From Paenibacillus sp. HB172176 (GTDB taxonomy: Bacteria > Bacillota > Bacilli > Paenibacillales > Paenibacillaceae): 64,000 nucleotides of DNA. A program made the position numbers and the translations under genes. Under the pieces are notes generated by a model. It ran no database searches. It was not told where the DNA came from and worked only from the letters and a program-made list of their open reading frames with translations. Position 1 is the first letter of the stretch, and every line of letters begins with the position of its first letter. Positions 44,029 through 52,418 of the stretch are shown here, in pieces. Location: positions 1 to 64,000 of the forward strand of contig NZ_JAATHD010000021.1 of the NCBI RefSeq assembly GCF_011947265.1, given 5' to 3'.

Positions 44029-44214
44029 TCAGAATGGGAATCGGGATTCGGCAATCCATCCCAGGATGAAGAAGGTGCCTTTGGCTCCATGCTCGTCCAT
44101 CATATCGAGCAGTCTGTGCGTAGGCGCCTCCATTCTTATGGAATGCCGCGTCCATTCAGAAAGCGAGTGATTAGGGTTGCAAAACCAGTCTTCCAAATCG
44201 ACGGTAAAAAGCAT
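44029..44214 (-). pseudogene. Truncated CE4-type polysaccharide deacetylase
   Basis: Only about 61 residues remain. MLFTVDLEDWF and the DEHGAKGTFFILGWIAE segment are the start of the NodB-homology domain of XrtA-type polysaccharide deacetylases, usually about 280 residues. The frame then stops at 44029 within a CCCGATTC/GAATCGGG inverted repeat. None of the three frames downstream continues the expected HxxxH motif. A GGAGG site precedes the ATG and SinR-type sites lie upstream, so it was once a member of the regulon. The ORF on the minus strand down to 43880 is a frame-shifted remnant with no recognisable product. Confidence 0.65.
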
Positions 44215-44239
44215 CTAGTAGACACCTCCATTTGAAATC

Positions 44240-44301
44240 AAAGAACAAAATCGTTCTTAATAAGAAATGATATATCATCAATATCGTTCTTTGTATAGTA
44301 T
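44240..44301. promoter_or_regulatory. Cluster of SinR-type sites upstream of the broken deacetylase gene
   Basis: An AAAGAAC half-site (44240-44246), GTTCTTAATAAGAAAT (44253-44268) and GTTCTTTGTATAGTAT (44286-44301). On the minus strand TATACT (44302-44297) could be a -10. They lie between the deacetylase remnant (minus) and galE (plus). Confidence 0.65.
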
Positions 44302-44406
44302 AAACAATCATACTCGGGAACTAATGGGAGAGTCTGATTTTGACAGCGAATTCGTTCTGTAAAATTGTTCGTTATTACAGACAATGTGGATGTTATATGA
44401 TACAAT

Positions 44407-44422
44407 GTTCTTTATAAAGAAC
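44407..44422 (+). promoter_or_regulatory. Perfect SinR-type palindrome upstream of galE
   Basis: GTTCTTTATAAAGAAC, exact. Degenerate copies lie at 44367-44382 (GTTCGTTATTACAGAC, 11 of 16) and 44429-44444 (10 of 16). A TTGACA at 44340-44345 and TTACAG/TGATAC nearby are possible promoter elements; none has ideal spacing. Confidence 0.82.
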
Positions 44423-44461
44423 TTTAATGTTCTCGTTAAAGGTATTGGAGGAGGCGAACTC

Positions 44462-45499
44462 ATGGCAATTCTAGTTACTGGAGGAGCGGGCTACATTGGA
44501 AGCCATACATGCGTGGAGCTGATTCAGGCAGGTTATGATATCGTAGTCGTGGATAATTTGTGCAACAGCCACAAGGAGGCGATTCATCGGGTATCCGAGC
44601 TTACGAATCAATCGTTCACAACCTATCATATTGATTTGATGGATCGGGAGCTGCTCGAGCTTGTCTTCGCGAAGCATGATATTGAGGCCGTCATTCATTT
44701 TGCGGGATTGAAGGCGGTCGGAGAGTCGGTGGAGCGACCGATGAAGTATTATCGTCAGAATCTGTACAGCACGATCGTTCTCTGCGAGGTGATGGAGAAG
44801 TTCGGCGTCTATCAGCTCATCTTCAGCTCATCTGCGACGGTATACGGCATACCGAAGCAGATGCCGATCGACGAAGACGCTCCGCTCGGGGCGATTAATC
44901 CGTATGGACGCACGAAGCAAATGATCGAGCAGATGCTGCAGGATCTGGCCCATGCCAATCCGCATTGGCGCATTTCGCTGCTGCGCTATTTCAACCCGGT
45001 GGGAGCGCATGAGAGCGGACGCATCGGAGAGGATCCCGGGGGTGTGCCCAATAATCTACTTCCATTCATTGCGCAGGTTGCTATAGGAAGGCGGAAGGAA
45101 GTTGCCGTGTTCGGCAATGATTATGACACAATCGACGGCACCGGGGTCAGGGATTATATCCATGTCGTGGATTTGGCGTTAGGGCATCTGAAGGCGCTCA
45201 GCAAGCTGAGTGAATCGTCGAATTTGCAAGTTTACAACCTGGGAACCGGCCGAGGTTACAGCGTGCTGGAGATGATAGCCGCTTACGAGAAGGCTTCGGG
45301 AAGGAAGATTCCGTATCGCATTGCGAGCAGACGTCCTGGAGATATCGGCTTATGCTACGCGAATACCGCAAAAGCGAATGCGGAGCTGGGATGGCGAACC
45401 GAGAGAGGCATCGACGAGATGTGCCGGGATTCGTGGCGCTGGCAATCGATGAATCCGAACGGCTATAAGCAAGAGGAAGTTTTCGCAGAGCAAGTCTAA
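44462..45499 (+). CDS. galE: UDP-glucose 4-epimerase
   Basis: 345 residues. The NAD-binding motif is VTGGAGYIGSHTCVELIQAGYD at the N-terminus, the catalytic Ser lies in FSSSATVYG near 122 and the Tyr-x3-Lys in NPYGRTK near 147; GTGRGYSVLEMI near 265 completes the family pattern. It interconverts UDP-glucose (from GalU) and UDP-galactose, supplying galactose for EPS. ATG 44462 follows GGAGGAGG with ideal spacing. Probably co-transcribed with the next glycosyltransferase, under the perfect palindrome upstream. Confidence 0.95.
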   Translation: MAILVTGGAGYIGSHTCVELIQAGYDIVVVDNLCNSHKEAIHRVSELTNQSFTTYHIDLMDRELLELVFAKHDIEAVIHFAGLKAVGESVERPMKYYRQNLYSTIVLCEVMEKFGVYQLIFSSSATVYGIPKQMPIDEDAPLGAINPYGRTKQMIEQMLQDLAHANPHWRISLLRYFNPVGAHESGRIGEDPGGVPNNLLPFIAQVAIGRRKEVAVFGNDYDTIDGTGVRDYIHVVDLALGHLKALSKLSESSNLQVYNLGTGRGYSVLEMIAAYEKASGRKIPYRIASRRPGDIGLCYANTAKANAELGWRTERGIDEMCRDSWRWQSMNPNGYKQEEVFAEQV

Positions 45500-45532
45500 C
45501 TTACATAGATCATCTCGGATGAGGTGAAAGGG

Positions 45533-46612
45533 ATGTCACAGGTAGCCATTATTGTTCCGATCTATAATGCCGGGGAAAAGCTGCATACATGTATCGCTTC
45601 GATTCGAGGGCAGACCTTCGCGGATTGGACGCTCATTCTCGTCAATGACGGATCGACGGATCACAGCCTTGAAGTGGCACGTTCCTATGAGCTTCTGGAT
45701 GCGCGCATACAGCTTGTCAGCCAGGATAATAAGGGCAGCATAGGCGCGAGGATGAGAGGACTGGCGCTTGCGTCATCTCCTTATGTCATGTTCGTGGATG
45801 CGGATGATTGGCTGGAGAGAAGCGCCGTTGAGACGCTGCTGCGGGCCGCCTTGAGCCGCAATGCAGATATTGCGGTCGGACGCTCCTATCGCGTGTGGAG
45901 CGATGCGGCCTTGCTCCGGAGCAGTCGCAAGAGTCATTATTTTAGAGAAGAGCGCCTCTATCATAATGATGAAGTCAGGAAGCAGCTTGTACCGGCTTTC
46001 CTGCACGGTCATCCTTTTCCCGCATCGCTGCACGGGAAGCTTTACAGGAAGGAACTGCTGGAGGGGAGCGGCTCGTTTTTGCAGCATATCGTCTTTTTCG
46101 GGGATGATCTGTATTTCAATTTGGAGCTGTTCCTGAAGGCCGGGAGGGTGATGGTCATTCCCGCTGCTCTGTATTATTATCGGGCTGGCGGCATGACCAG
46201 CCGCTATATGCCGAATCTGTTCCAGGATATGATTAACGGCTATCGCATCCAGAAGGAGGTTATCGGCCGCTATTATGAATCGGAGCGGGAGCTGCATGAT
46301 GCTGGCATTGCCGTTATGCTGCTCAATACGCTCAGAACATGCTTGAAGAATATTCTGCTATCGGATCTCGGCAGAGCAGAGTTGCTTGAGCGAATATCGG
46401 CGTATTGCAGGCATGCCGAAGTGTTGGAAAGCGCGTATCATCCATCTGCGCTTCGCCATTGCTCTCCCCGATTCGTACAAGCGGTCCGTACAGGCGACGC
46501 AGCATATCTGTACAAATCCGGCAAATTCGGCGTTCGAATCGGCTTGCCAAGATCCATGTTGCTCGGAGCGATCGGGAAATTTCCCGGAGCGTGGTTAAAT
46601 CGACAAATCTAA
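45533..46612 (+). CDS. Glycosyltransferase family 2 (CpsJ/WaaV-like)
   Basis: 359 residues. VAIIVPIYNAGEKLHTCIASIRGQ is the N-terminal GT2 start, with LVNDGSTDHSLEVA near 36 and MFVDADDWLERS near 86 as donor and metal sites. FFGDDLYFNLELFLKAG near 187 is the usual acceptor-loop E/DD motif. ATG 45533 follows GAGGTGA; GTG 45524 lies inside it. It closes the galE operon. Confidence 0.88.
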   Translation: MSQVAIIVPIYNAGEKLHTCIASIRGQTFADWTLILVNDGSTDHSLEVARSYELLDARIQLVSQDNKGSIGARMRGLALASSPYVMFVDADDWLERSAVETLLRAALSRNADIAVGRSYRVWSDAALLRSSRKSHYFREERLYHNDEVRKQLVPAFLHGHPFPASLHGKLYRKELLEGSGSFLQHIVFFGDDLYFNLELFLKAGRVMVIPAALYYYRAGGMTSRYMPNLFQDMINGYRIQKEVIGRYYESERELHDAGIAVMLLNTLRTCLKNILLSDLGRAELLERISAYCRHAEVLESAYHPSALRHCSPRFVQAVRTGDAAYLYKSGKFGVRIGLPRSMLLGAIGKFPGAWLNRQI

Positions 46613-46715
46613 TTCAAATACTTGCATGTGACCGGACATGAACCGACAGCAATTGTATAGCTTGACCCCTATAATAAGGATATCGGAAGATGATCCAAAA
46701 TGGAGGATAAGAGGG

Positions 46716-46895
46716 ATGGAGCGAATCGTATCGGACAACCTGAGGGAGCTTGATGCTGAATGGGTAACTATTATGGCGGATGTGCGTTCAAGAGGGCATT
46801 CCATCGAGGAAGTCGGCAGAGCGCTGCGTCTTCTTCGTGAAAAAAATGCGATGACTGATCTTAAAACGTTATCCTTCGAGAAGAGAAAGAAATAG
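46716..46895 (+). CDS. sinI: SinI-like antirepressor (copy A)
   Basis: 59 residues. The core LRELDAEWVTIMADVRSRG followed by a second helix EEVGRALRLLREK matches SinI (whose core is LDQEWVELMVEAKEA...PEEIRKYLLLNKK). The L-D-x-E-W motif forms the heterodimer with the similar C-terminal hairpin of SinR. ATG 46716 follows GGAGG (46702-46706); the longer in-frame start at 46638 lacks one. A TATAAT at 46670-46675 is a likely -10. No riboswitch-like leader is seen here, unlike copy B. A strong terminator follows. Confidence 0.85.
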   Translation: MERIVSDNLRELDAEWVTIMADVRSRGHSIEEVGRALRLLREKNAMTDLKTLSFEKRKK

Positions 46896-46909
46896 CGAAT
46901 TGAAACGTG

Positions 46910-46957
46910 AAACGGTATCCTTCATGCATTTAGTATGAAGGATACCGTTTTTTATTG
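46910..46957 (+). terminator. Intrinsic terminator after sinI copy A
   Basis: A perfect 16-bp stem, AAACGGTATCCTTCAT (46910-46925) with ATGAAGGATACCGTTT (46935-46950), followed by TTTATT. It separates the EPS locus from the convergent lasso operon. Confidence 0.95.
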
Positions 46958-46983
46958 GAGAAATATCGCACGACGGCAGCGTG

Positions 46984-48780
46984 CTATGCTCCGATTACGC
47001 CTTGCTTCTGAAGCAGCTGTCCGAACTTGCTGCCAGGATCGGCGGCAAGACGGCTAAATTCGCCTTGCTCGGCCACGCGGCCTTGATCAAGTACGATAAC
47101 CTTATCCGCATTGCGAATGGTCGATAAGCGATGGGCCACTACAATAATCGTCATGTGTCCTTTCAATCGGTCAATCGCTTCCTGAATGTTGGTTTCATTC
47201 TCCGAGTCAAGGGAGCTCGTAGCCTCATCAAGCACCAGGATAGACGGCTTTCTAATGACCGCTCTTGCGAGCACAAGACGCTGCCGCTCGCCGCCGGAAA
47301 GCTTCACACCGCGATCTCCGATTACCGTGTCCAAGCCTTCAGGGAGCTTTCTGACGAAGTCGGAGGAAGAAGCGAATTCCAACGCCTCCCAGATCTGCTC
47401 GTCAGACGCATCGGGTCGGAGCATCTGGATATTCTCTCGAATGCTCGCGTGGAAGAGGAAGGGCTCCTGCGGCACATAGCTGATCGATTGTCGGTACGCG
47501 AACAGATTGGCTCTGGTTATCGGCACTCCGTCTACTTTGATTTGACCTTCATCCGGCTGCAGCAAGCCCATAACGAGATCGATGAGCGTGCTTTTGCCCG
47601 CGCCGGAAGCTCCTGCAATGGCAGTCATGCCGTTAGCTGGAATGCGAATATGAACCTGTTGCAGCGTATCGCGATTTGCATCCTTGTGATAGCGGAAGCT
47701 CAAGTTGCTGCATTCAATGCCGTGCTCAATGCGTATCGGCTCGCTTGCCGCCGATTCGACGGTAAGCTCCTCTGCAGCTTGCCGACTCGCATTCTGCAGC
47801 TCGAGGATGGCTTTGCATGCCGGAATGAAGGAAGCGAGCTGCTCCAGATTGGATTGAATACTCGTGAATCGCGGCCATAATCTCGCGAAGATGACTGTTA
47901 TCGCAAGCAATTGAACGCCCTGTGTTTGGAACAGGGCGAAGCATGCCAGAATGAACCCCGAGATGAGAATGGCCGATGCCGATTTATAGAGGAGCTGCGA
48001 ATTCATGCGAAGTCTGATATAAGAGAGCTGCTCTTGCATCATTTTGTCGGTTAATCGGTCCAGCCAGCGCAATCTCGATTGCTCAAGCGTATTGCTCTTG
48101 ATATCCTTCATTCCGTTAATTTGATCGGTTATGCCGGCCATATAGTCCTTGGCGTGAAGGGAGGTTTGCTCGCCAAGCTTTTTGGATTTGCGAATGAATT
48201 TGCCCGAGAATATGGCGAGCAGAACGCCGCATAGAAGCACGAACAGCGTCAAGGCGGGAGAGAGACAGATGGCGATAGCAATCTGAATCATCGTGAAGAT
48301 GACAGAAGCGAGCAATTGCAGGAACAGGCTCAGTGCGCCGATGACGCGGGCTTGCTCGGTGGACAACAAGTGAATGAGATCAGAGCTTCTTCTATTCAGG
48401 AAGAACATCCAGTTCGCATGCAAGAGATCATGGTAAGTATCGACTCGCAGCCTTTTTGAGAATTTCTGCTGAAAGGCTACATTATTGATCATTACTTTCC
48501 GGTTAATGAGATTCTGTACAATGGAAGTCGAGATATAGATGGAGAGAACCAGGGACAAGGCAACGATTGGCGAGAATTCATGGAGAAGAGAGGCAGTCCA
48601 GGAGAAGAATCCGCCTCCAAGCTCCAGGTTAATGATGCCAATCAATCCCAGAAGCGGCACCAACAAGAGCATGCTTACGCTCTCCAGAAAGCTGTTGGCT
48701 GCCATGGCGGCAATGTTCACGTAGAAGGAAATGCCCGAATAGGTCCGCATTTTTTTGACAAAATGGAAAATGTAATTCAT
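46984..48780 (-). CDS. Lasso peptide ABC exporter (D protein)
   Basis: 598 residues. A six-helix ABC transmembrane domain (about residues 15-310) is fused to a nucleotide-binding domain with Walker A GASGAGKSTLIDLVMG near 382, signature LSGGERQRL near 486 and Walker B ILVLDEATSSLD near 508. Such exporters give secretion and self-immunity in lasso clusters. The start at 48780 has GGAGA upstream; 48783 is a GTG. It is last in the C-A-K-D operon, 22 bases after the kinase gene, and converges with the sinI-A terminator. Confidence 0.92.
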   Translation of the reverse strand: MNYIFHFVKKMRTYSGISFYVNIAAMAANSFLESVSMLLLVPLLGLIGIINLELGGGFFSWTASLLHEFSPIVALSLVLSIYISTSIVQNLINRKVMINNVAFQQKFSKRLRVDTYHDLLHANWMFFLNRRSSDLIHLLSTEQARVIGALSLFLQLLASVIFTMIQIAIAICLSPALTLFVLLCGVLLAIFSGKFIRKSKKLGEQTSLHAKDYMAGITDQINGMKDIKSNTLEQSRLRWLDRLTDKMMQEQLSYIRLRMNSQLLYKSASAILISGFILACFALFQTQGVQLLAITVIFARLWPRFTSIQSNLEQLASFIPACKAILELQNASRQAAEELTVESAASEPIRIEHGIECSNLSFRYHKDANRDTLQQVHIRIPANGMTAIAGASGAGKSTLIDLVMGLLQPDEGQIKVDGVPITRANLFAYRQSISYVPQEPFLFHASIRENIQMLRPDASDEQIWEALEFASSSDFVRKLPEGLDTVIGDRGVKLSGGERQRLVLARAVIRKPSILVLDEATSSLDSENETNIQEAIDRLKGHMTIIVVAHRLSTIRNADKVIVLDQGRVAEQGEFSRLAADPGSKFGQLLQKQGVIGA

Positions 48781-48802
48781 CACGTTCTCCTCTCAGCAGA
48801 GC

Positions 48803-49762
48803 CTATGGCTCTAGTACGCAGAGATCTTCGAGCTTCTTAAGTCCCGCGGCTTCCGTTACGAATTCTGTAAGCTGTTGAACGGTTGAGCCTTTGGCTGGAC
48901 GTTGCAATCGATACAGCTCGATTTGATTAACAAACGAAGTCAGCATGCGGAAATGCCAGTCGAGCAAACCAAGCGGTCTTAACAAGAAGCCGCGAAATGT
49001 ATGTTGAAGCAGCAGTTGTAATCGGTCAAGGCCGACTACAGGCATAATCGCTGCGTTTTCTTCCGATTTAACAAGCTCGAATACGCCGGCAAGCGGCAGC
49101 GGCTGATGGCAGAATTGCTCCTGCACGCCGACCGCGAATTTTGTCTCCCGGTCGAATAACGGGGACAAACCGGCGGAGCTTCTCCCGAGCATGTCCAATG
49201 TTTCTTGCCATATTTTCTGCTGGGGGTAGGCGGGCATGACTTGAGGAACGCCATGGGCATTGACGGCAACCGCAATGAGATCATCGCTTAACAACGAATG
49301 GCCTTGCCGCAGCAGGAAGGAGGACAAGGTCGATTTGCCCGCGCCGGAATCTCCCACGATTGCATAGCACGCGCCGTCTATTTCCAGGGCGCTTCCATGA
49401 AGCGGCAAAATCTTCCTTTGCATTAGAACGACAGCCATGCAGGTACCCAGAATATAGAGTCTGATTTTATCGAGCTCTGTTGCGCCGTTGGGAGAATAAT
49501 AGATTCTTTCTCCAGCCTGCATGCCGAATAATCCGGTTTTCGGAATATGCAAGAGCAGCATATCTTTGTGCATGGCAATGTGGCTTTGAACAGGAGAGGC
49601 TTCCAGCCAAAACGCGGATAAATCCATCTCTTGTACGGTTACCGGAGAGGTAAGCGCTTCTTCCCGATGCAAATCCAGCAGGGGCAGCTCGGGCAGCGGC
49701 ATGTCGCTTTCAATACACAATCCGAAGGACCGATAGAGATAGCTTTGATTACGAATGTGCAT
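48803..49762 (-). CDS. HPr-kinase-like lasso peptide kinase (PadeK type)
   Basis: 319 residues. The P-loop GDSGAGKSTLSSFLLRQG near residue 142 and SDDLIAVAVNA near 163 are HprK-type motifs, but the N-terminal 130 residues are not those of metabolic HPr kinase. Paenibacillus paeninodin clusters encode such a kinase, which phosphorylates the C-terminal Ser of the precursor. Here the precursor does end in Ser, so the same modification is predicted. The start at 49762 is preceded by GGAGTG. It lies 102 bases after the precursor gene, with a hairpin between. Confidence 0.88.
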   Translation of the reverse strand: MHIRNQSYLYRSFGLCIESDMPLPELPLLDLHREEALTSPVTVQEMDLSAFWLEASPVQSHIAMHKDMLLLHIPKTGLFGMQAGERIYYSPNGATELDKIRLYILGTCMAVVLMQRKILPLHGSALEIDGACYAIVGDSGAGKSTLSSFLLRQGHSLLSDDLIAVAVNAHGVPQVMPAYPQQKIWQETLDMLGRSSAGLSPLFDRETKFAVGVQEQFCHQPLPLAGVFELVKSEENAAIMPVVGLDRLQLLLQHTFRGFLLRPLGLLDWHFRMLTSFVNQIELYRLQRPAKGSTVQQLTEFVTEAAGLKKLEDLCVLEP

Positions 49763-49801
49763 GTGAAATCACTCCAAATCTTCATTGCTTTAGAATGGGG
49801 C

Positions 49802-49831
49802 GATGCCCTTATACTTTTATATAAGGGCATC
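49802..49831. repeat. Perfect 12-bp hairpin between precursor and kinase genes
   Basis: GATGCCCTTATA (49802-49813) and TATAAGGGCATC (49820-49831) with a 6-base loop, about 34 bases after the lasso precursor stop. No T-run on the minus strand. It probably stabilises the upstream mRNA or partly terminates, favouring precursor over downstream enzymes. Confidence 0.75.
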
Positions 49832-49864
49832 CGTCTCTGATCAAGGAGATTATTCCGCATAGAA

Positions 49865-50014
49865 CTAGCTGTAGTTAACAACATCATGCTCGTTCGCATC
49901 CGGGTCCGGTTGAACATCATCCGGATGAGCGATACCAGGGCCGGCCATTGTCAAATTCACGTTCAGAACTTCTAAAGCTGGTTGCTGCCATGCTTTTTTC
50001 ATTTGCGTATTCAT
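49865..50014 (-). CDS. Paeninodin-like lasso peptide precursor (A protein)
   Basis: 49 residues, too short for ordinary gene calling. The leader (residues 1-23) contains W-x2-P-A-L-x2-L and ends LTM, with the Thr at position -2 that lasso proteases require. The predicted core starts A24-G-P-G-I-A-H-P-D and ends N-Y-S. It shares AGPG, the PD at 8-9, QPDPD and the C-terminal Ser with paeninodin, but is 26 rather than 23 residues and differs elsewhere. A macrolactam from Ala1 to Asp9 is expected (Asp10 is the alternative acceptor). The ribosome-binding site AAGGGAGGTGAT is nearly full-length. The ATG lies 14 bases after the cyclase stop. Confidence 0.93.
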   Translation of the reverse strand: MNTQMKKAWQQPALEVLNVNLTMAGPGIAHPDDVQPDPDANEHDVVNYS

Positions 50015-50028
50015 GCAATCACCTCCCT

Positions 50029-51966
50029 TCAAGCGTATTTTTGGATAAAACGATGGAAAATCAAGCTCCTCATCAGCATTCTGAACTCGGTCTGAAAGAT
50101 AAGATTCGGCTCGGGAGCTTTCTTTATCACGGTCAGCGCAGATTTCAATTGCTGCATATTGAGAAATTCGGACAGTGCCGAATCGCCGACAACCGTTTCA
50201 AGCTCTTCAATCAGTTGATTCCAAGCGGGCAGCATCCGATGCAAACCGTCCGCGCCTTGGATGCCCCGGTACTTCTGGTTCAGCCGAATCGCATCCGGCA
50301 AATAATGCTCGGTTGCGCGTCTAATCAAGGAACGGCCATAGCCGTTCTGAACGAATTGTTCCTCAGGCAGAGACAGACAGAAGCGTATCACTCTCAGATC
50401 ATTCGTAGCGTCTCTCTCCCATAGGGAGTGGCGCAGCGACTGTTTGCAGCCGGCCGTCCCCGTCACCGACCAATAATAGAGCTTCTCGAATTGCTTGTCG
50501 CGCACCTCGTACACATTCTGATTGGAATTGCCCCAGAAATCATAGCCGTGCTGCTCCAGACGCTCGTATACCTTGGTTCGATCGGCGAAAGCCGGATTGA
50601 TCAAGTCGGGCAATTCAGCTTCCGAGCCTTTGGAGAAGCGCTGCGCCAAGGAGGGGAACGCCTTCTTGCCGATTACGCGATAGAGCCTCGCTTTGTTGCC
50701 ATTCACATTGGCGCAATATTGATTGACTTCGTTATAAAGCTTCTTCCATCGCATATGCCTCAGCAAGTAGGCTTGATAATCGATGGTGGGTCCCCATGAG
50801 ACCGTCCAATTGCCTCTGCTGCCCGTTAGCAGAGAACCGACGCCCTGCTTCTGGGCTTGCTCGTAGATGCCTTTCTTCCAGTAGGAATTCTCATAAAATT
50901 TATACGGAGTCTCCATCATGTCCAGCCAGTCATCGACAACCGAGAGCGGATTCTTATCGGCAAAATCGAAATACTGGTCATGGATATTCCCGACATGATT
51001 AACCGTTTGTTTGATGCTTTCTTTCTCGTTCGCATTTCGTCCCCTCGGCGTCCAATCTTGAAAATCCTTGACAGGCACATAGCTGAAGGTGTGCAGTTTC
51101 TTATTCTCCTTATGAAGTGCTCTGGCGGCGAAGCTGACCACGGAGCCCGAATCGAGGCCGCCGCTTAAATTCGCCCCTACCTCCTTGTAGGTGCGAAGCT
51201 TCGATGAAATCGCCGTCTGGAACACTTCGCGGAAGGCTTCTTCATATTCGGCGTTAGACTTCAATTTAAGCTTCTTTTCCGGTCTGATCGTCAGGTATCT
51301 CTTGAATGCGATTCTTCCGTCGCGTACGGTGAAAGAGTGCGACGGAGGCACCTGTTCAATTTGCCGATAGACGGTAGAGAATAGATCTACGGCTTCCGTT
51401 GTGATGGGAATTGCCAGAAATTCCGACAGCCATTCTTCATTCAGCGATTTGCCGATTCCAGGCAATGTGAAGAGCGGGCGAATTAAGGTAGAGAAAGCGA
51501 TATGCTCATCGGTCCTGGCAAAATATAAGGTGCGCGACCCGGAGAAGTCTCTGGCTCCGAATAAAGAGCGATCGCGTCCGTCCCATATAATGAAGGAGAA
51601 ATCCCCGATGAGATGCTTAGGCGCTTCTTCCCCCCATTTCAAGTAAGAGAGCAGAATAATCATCGCATCTGTCATATTATCGCGTTCGGAAGGCGCTGCG
51701 CCAAGCTGTTCGAGCAGCTCGGCGCGATTGTCGATAATCGCGTCCGCGGTTAAAGCCAGTCTGCTCTCCGCATGATAGATGGGCAATCTCTCCAGCAAAG
51801 ATTGAGCTGTAATCCATTGTCCGTGACAGCCGAGGAATATCTCGTCTTGCCGCATCGCATGTATGTAATTGGAAGGAAAGCCTCCAAGCGCATCCATTAA
51901 CCTGGGGCCAAGCTCAGGCTGCAGGGATTGTCGCTTCAAATGATAGATACAACTGATTGCGCTCAT
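50029..51966 (-). CDS. Lasso cyclase (asparagine synthetase-like C protein)
   Basis: 645 residues. A glutaminase-like N-domain is followed by an ATP-dependent synthetase domain with the PP-loop ANLSGGLDSGSVVSFAARAL near residue 268 and GTAGCKQSLRHSLWERDATNDLRVIRFCLSLP condensed near 530. Cys is not at position 2, so glutaminase activity is lost, as expected for lasso cyclases that adenylate the ring Asp side chain and form the macrolactam. The start at 51966 has AGGAGG upstream; the longer frame from 52026 does not. First gene of the C-A-K-D operon. Confidence 0.92.
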   Translation of the reverse strand: MSAISCIYHLKRQSLQPELGPRLMDALGGFPSNYIHAMRQDEIFLGCHGQWITAQSLLERLPIYHAESRLALTADAIIDNRAELLEQLGAAPSERDNMTDAMIILLSYLKWGEEAPKHLIGDFSFIIWDGRDRSLFGARDFSGSRTLYFARTDEHIAFSTLIRPLFTLPGIGKSLNEEWLSEFLAIPITTEAVDLFSTVYRQIEQVPPSHSFTVRDGRIAFKRYLTIRPEKKLKLKSNAEYEEAFREVFQTAISSKLRTYKEVGANLSGGLDSGSVVSFAARALHKENKKLHTFSYVPVKDFQDWTPRGRNANEKESIKQTVNHVGNIHDQYFDFADKNPLSVVDDWLDMMETPYKFYENSYWKKGIYEQAQKQGVGSLLTGSRGNWTVSWGPTIDYQAYLLRHMRWKKLYNEVNQYCANVNGNKARLYRVIGKKAFPSLAQRFSKGSEAELPDLINPAFADRTKVYERLEQHGYDFWGNSNQNVYEVRDKQFEKLYYWSVTGTAGCKQSLRHSLWERDATNDLRVIRFCLSLPEEQFVQNGYGRSLIRRATEHYLPDAIRLNQKYRGIQGADGLHRMLPAWNQLIEELETVVGDSALSEFLNMQQLKSALTVIKKAPEPNLIFQTEFRMLMRSLIFHRFIQKYA

Positions 51967-52101
51967 GCTGCCTCCTAAAGAGAAAGAATAGATGATAGCG
52001 TTCTTATTATCGAACATTAGCCGCAATTGCTCCGTTCATCGAAGATTCTTTATAATTCAGCAACTATAAAGAACAAAAGGGAGGCTCGTGATCGATGATT
52101 T

Positions 52102-52154
52102 GTTCTTAATAAAGAACTCTGTCCTAGGTTAACATCTCGCGTTGCGGTTGTCAA
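52102..52154 (-). promoter_or_regulatory. Lasso C-A-K-D promoter with SinR-type operator
   Basis: Reading the minus strand: TTGACA (52154-52149), 17 bp, TAACCT (52131-52126), 8 bp, then GTTCTTTATTAAGAAC (52117-52102), one mismatch from the palindrome. The operator covers the transcription start. A second half-site (TATAAAGAAC on the plus strand, 52065-52074) lies further into the leader. Confidence 0.88.
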
Positions 52155-52326
52155 CCTCTTCTTTGAATCGTTTTTGCCTGAAGCGCTTGTATTGTATGTA
52201 TGCGATTACAAAAATAATATCTATAAATATTCGACAAATTGAGTAACAATCTCTTATTTTTTGAAGACAGGAAGCGACAACATATTCATTCGAGATAAGC
52301 TAATATAGGAACTGCAAGAATAAAAA

Positions 52327-52410
52327 AATGGGTGACGTGGAAGTGCGTTTAGTATCTGGGCACCTTAAACGCATGGAGTCAGTGGTGCAACCGCCCCGTT
52401 CAAATGGGGG
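52327..52410 (+). promoter_or_regulatory. Cyclic-di-GMP-II riboswitch upstream of sinI copy B
   Basis: Class II c-di-GMP aptamer. Conserved GGGCAC (52358-52363) and AGTCAGTGGTGCAACCG (52377-52393) match the known Clostridium acetobutylicum aptamer. P2 is GCACC (52360-52364)/GGTGC (52384-52388). The pseudoknot helix is TGCGTTTA (52344-52351)/TAAACGCA (52366-52373), with different bases but the same pairing as the known RNA. P1 is AATGGG (52327-52332)/CCCGTT (52395-52400). Without P1, CCCCGT (52394-52399) can pair with ATGGGG (52404-52409), hiding the GGGGGA ribosome-binding site. This predicts translation ON when ligand binds. TAATAT (52301-52306) is a possible -10. Confidence 0.93.
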
Positions 52411-52418
52411 AATTAACG

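Noticed and set aside
47131..47880. 249-codon open frame on the plus strand
   Set aside because: Antisense to the ABC exporter gene; no family motif or ribosome-binding site.
52059..52074. Third full SinR-type operator in the lasso C leader
   Set aside because: Only the right half (TATAAAGAAC) matches; the left half does not.
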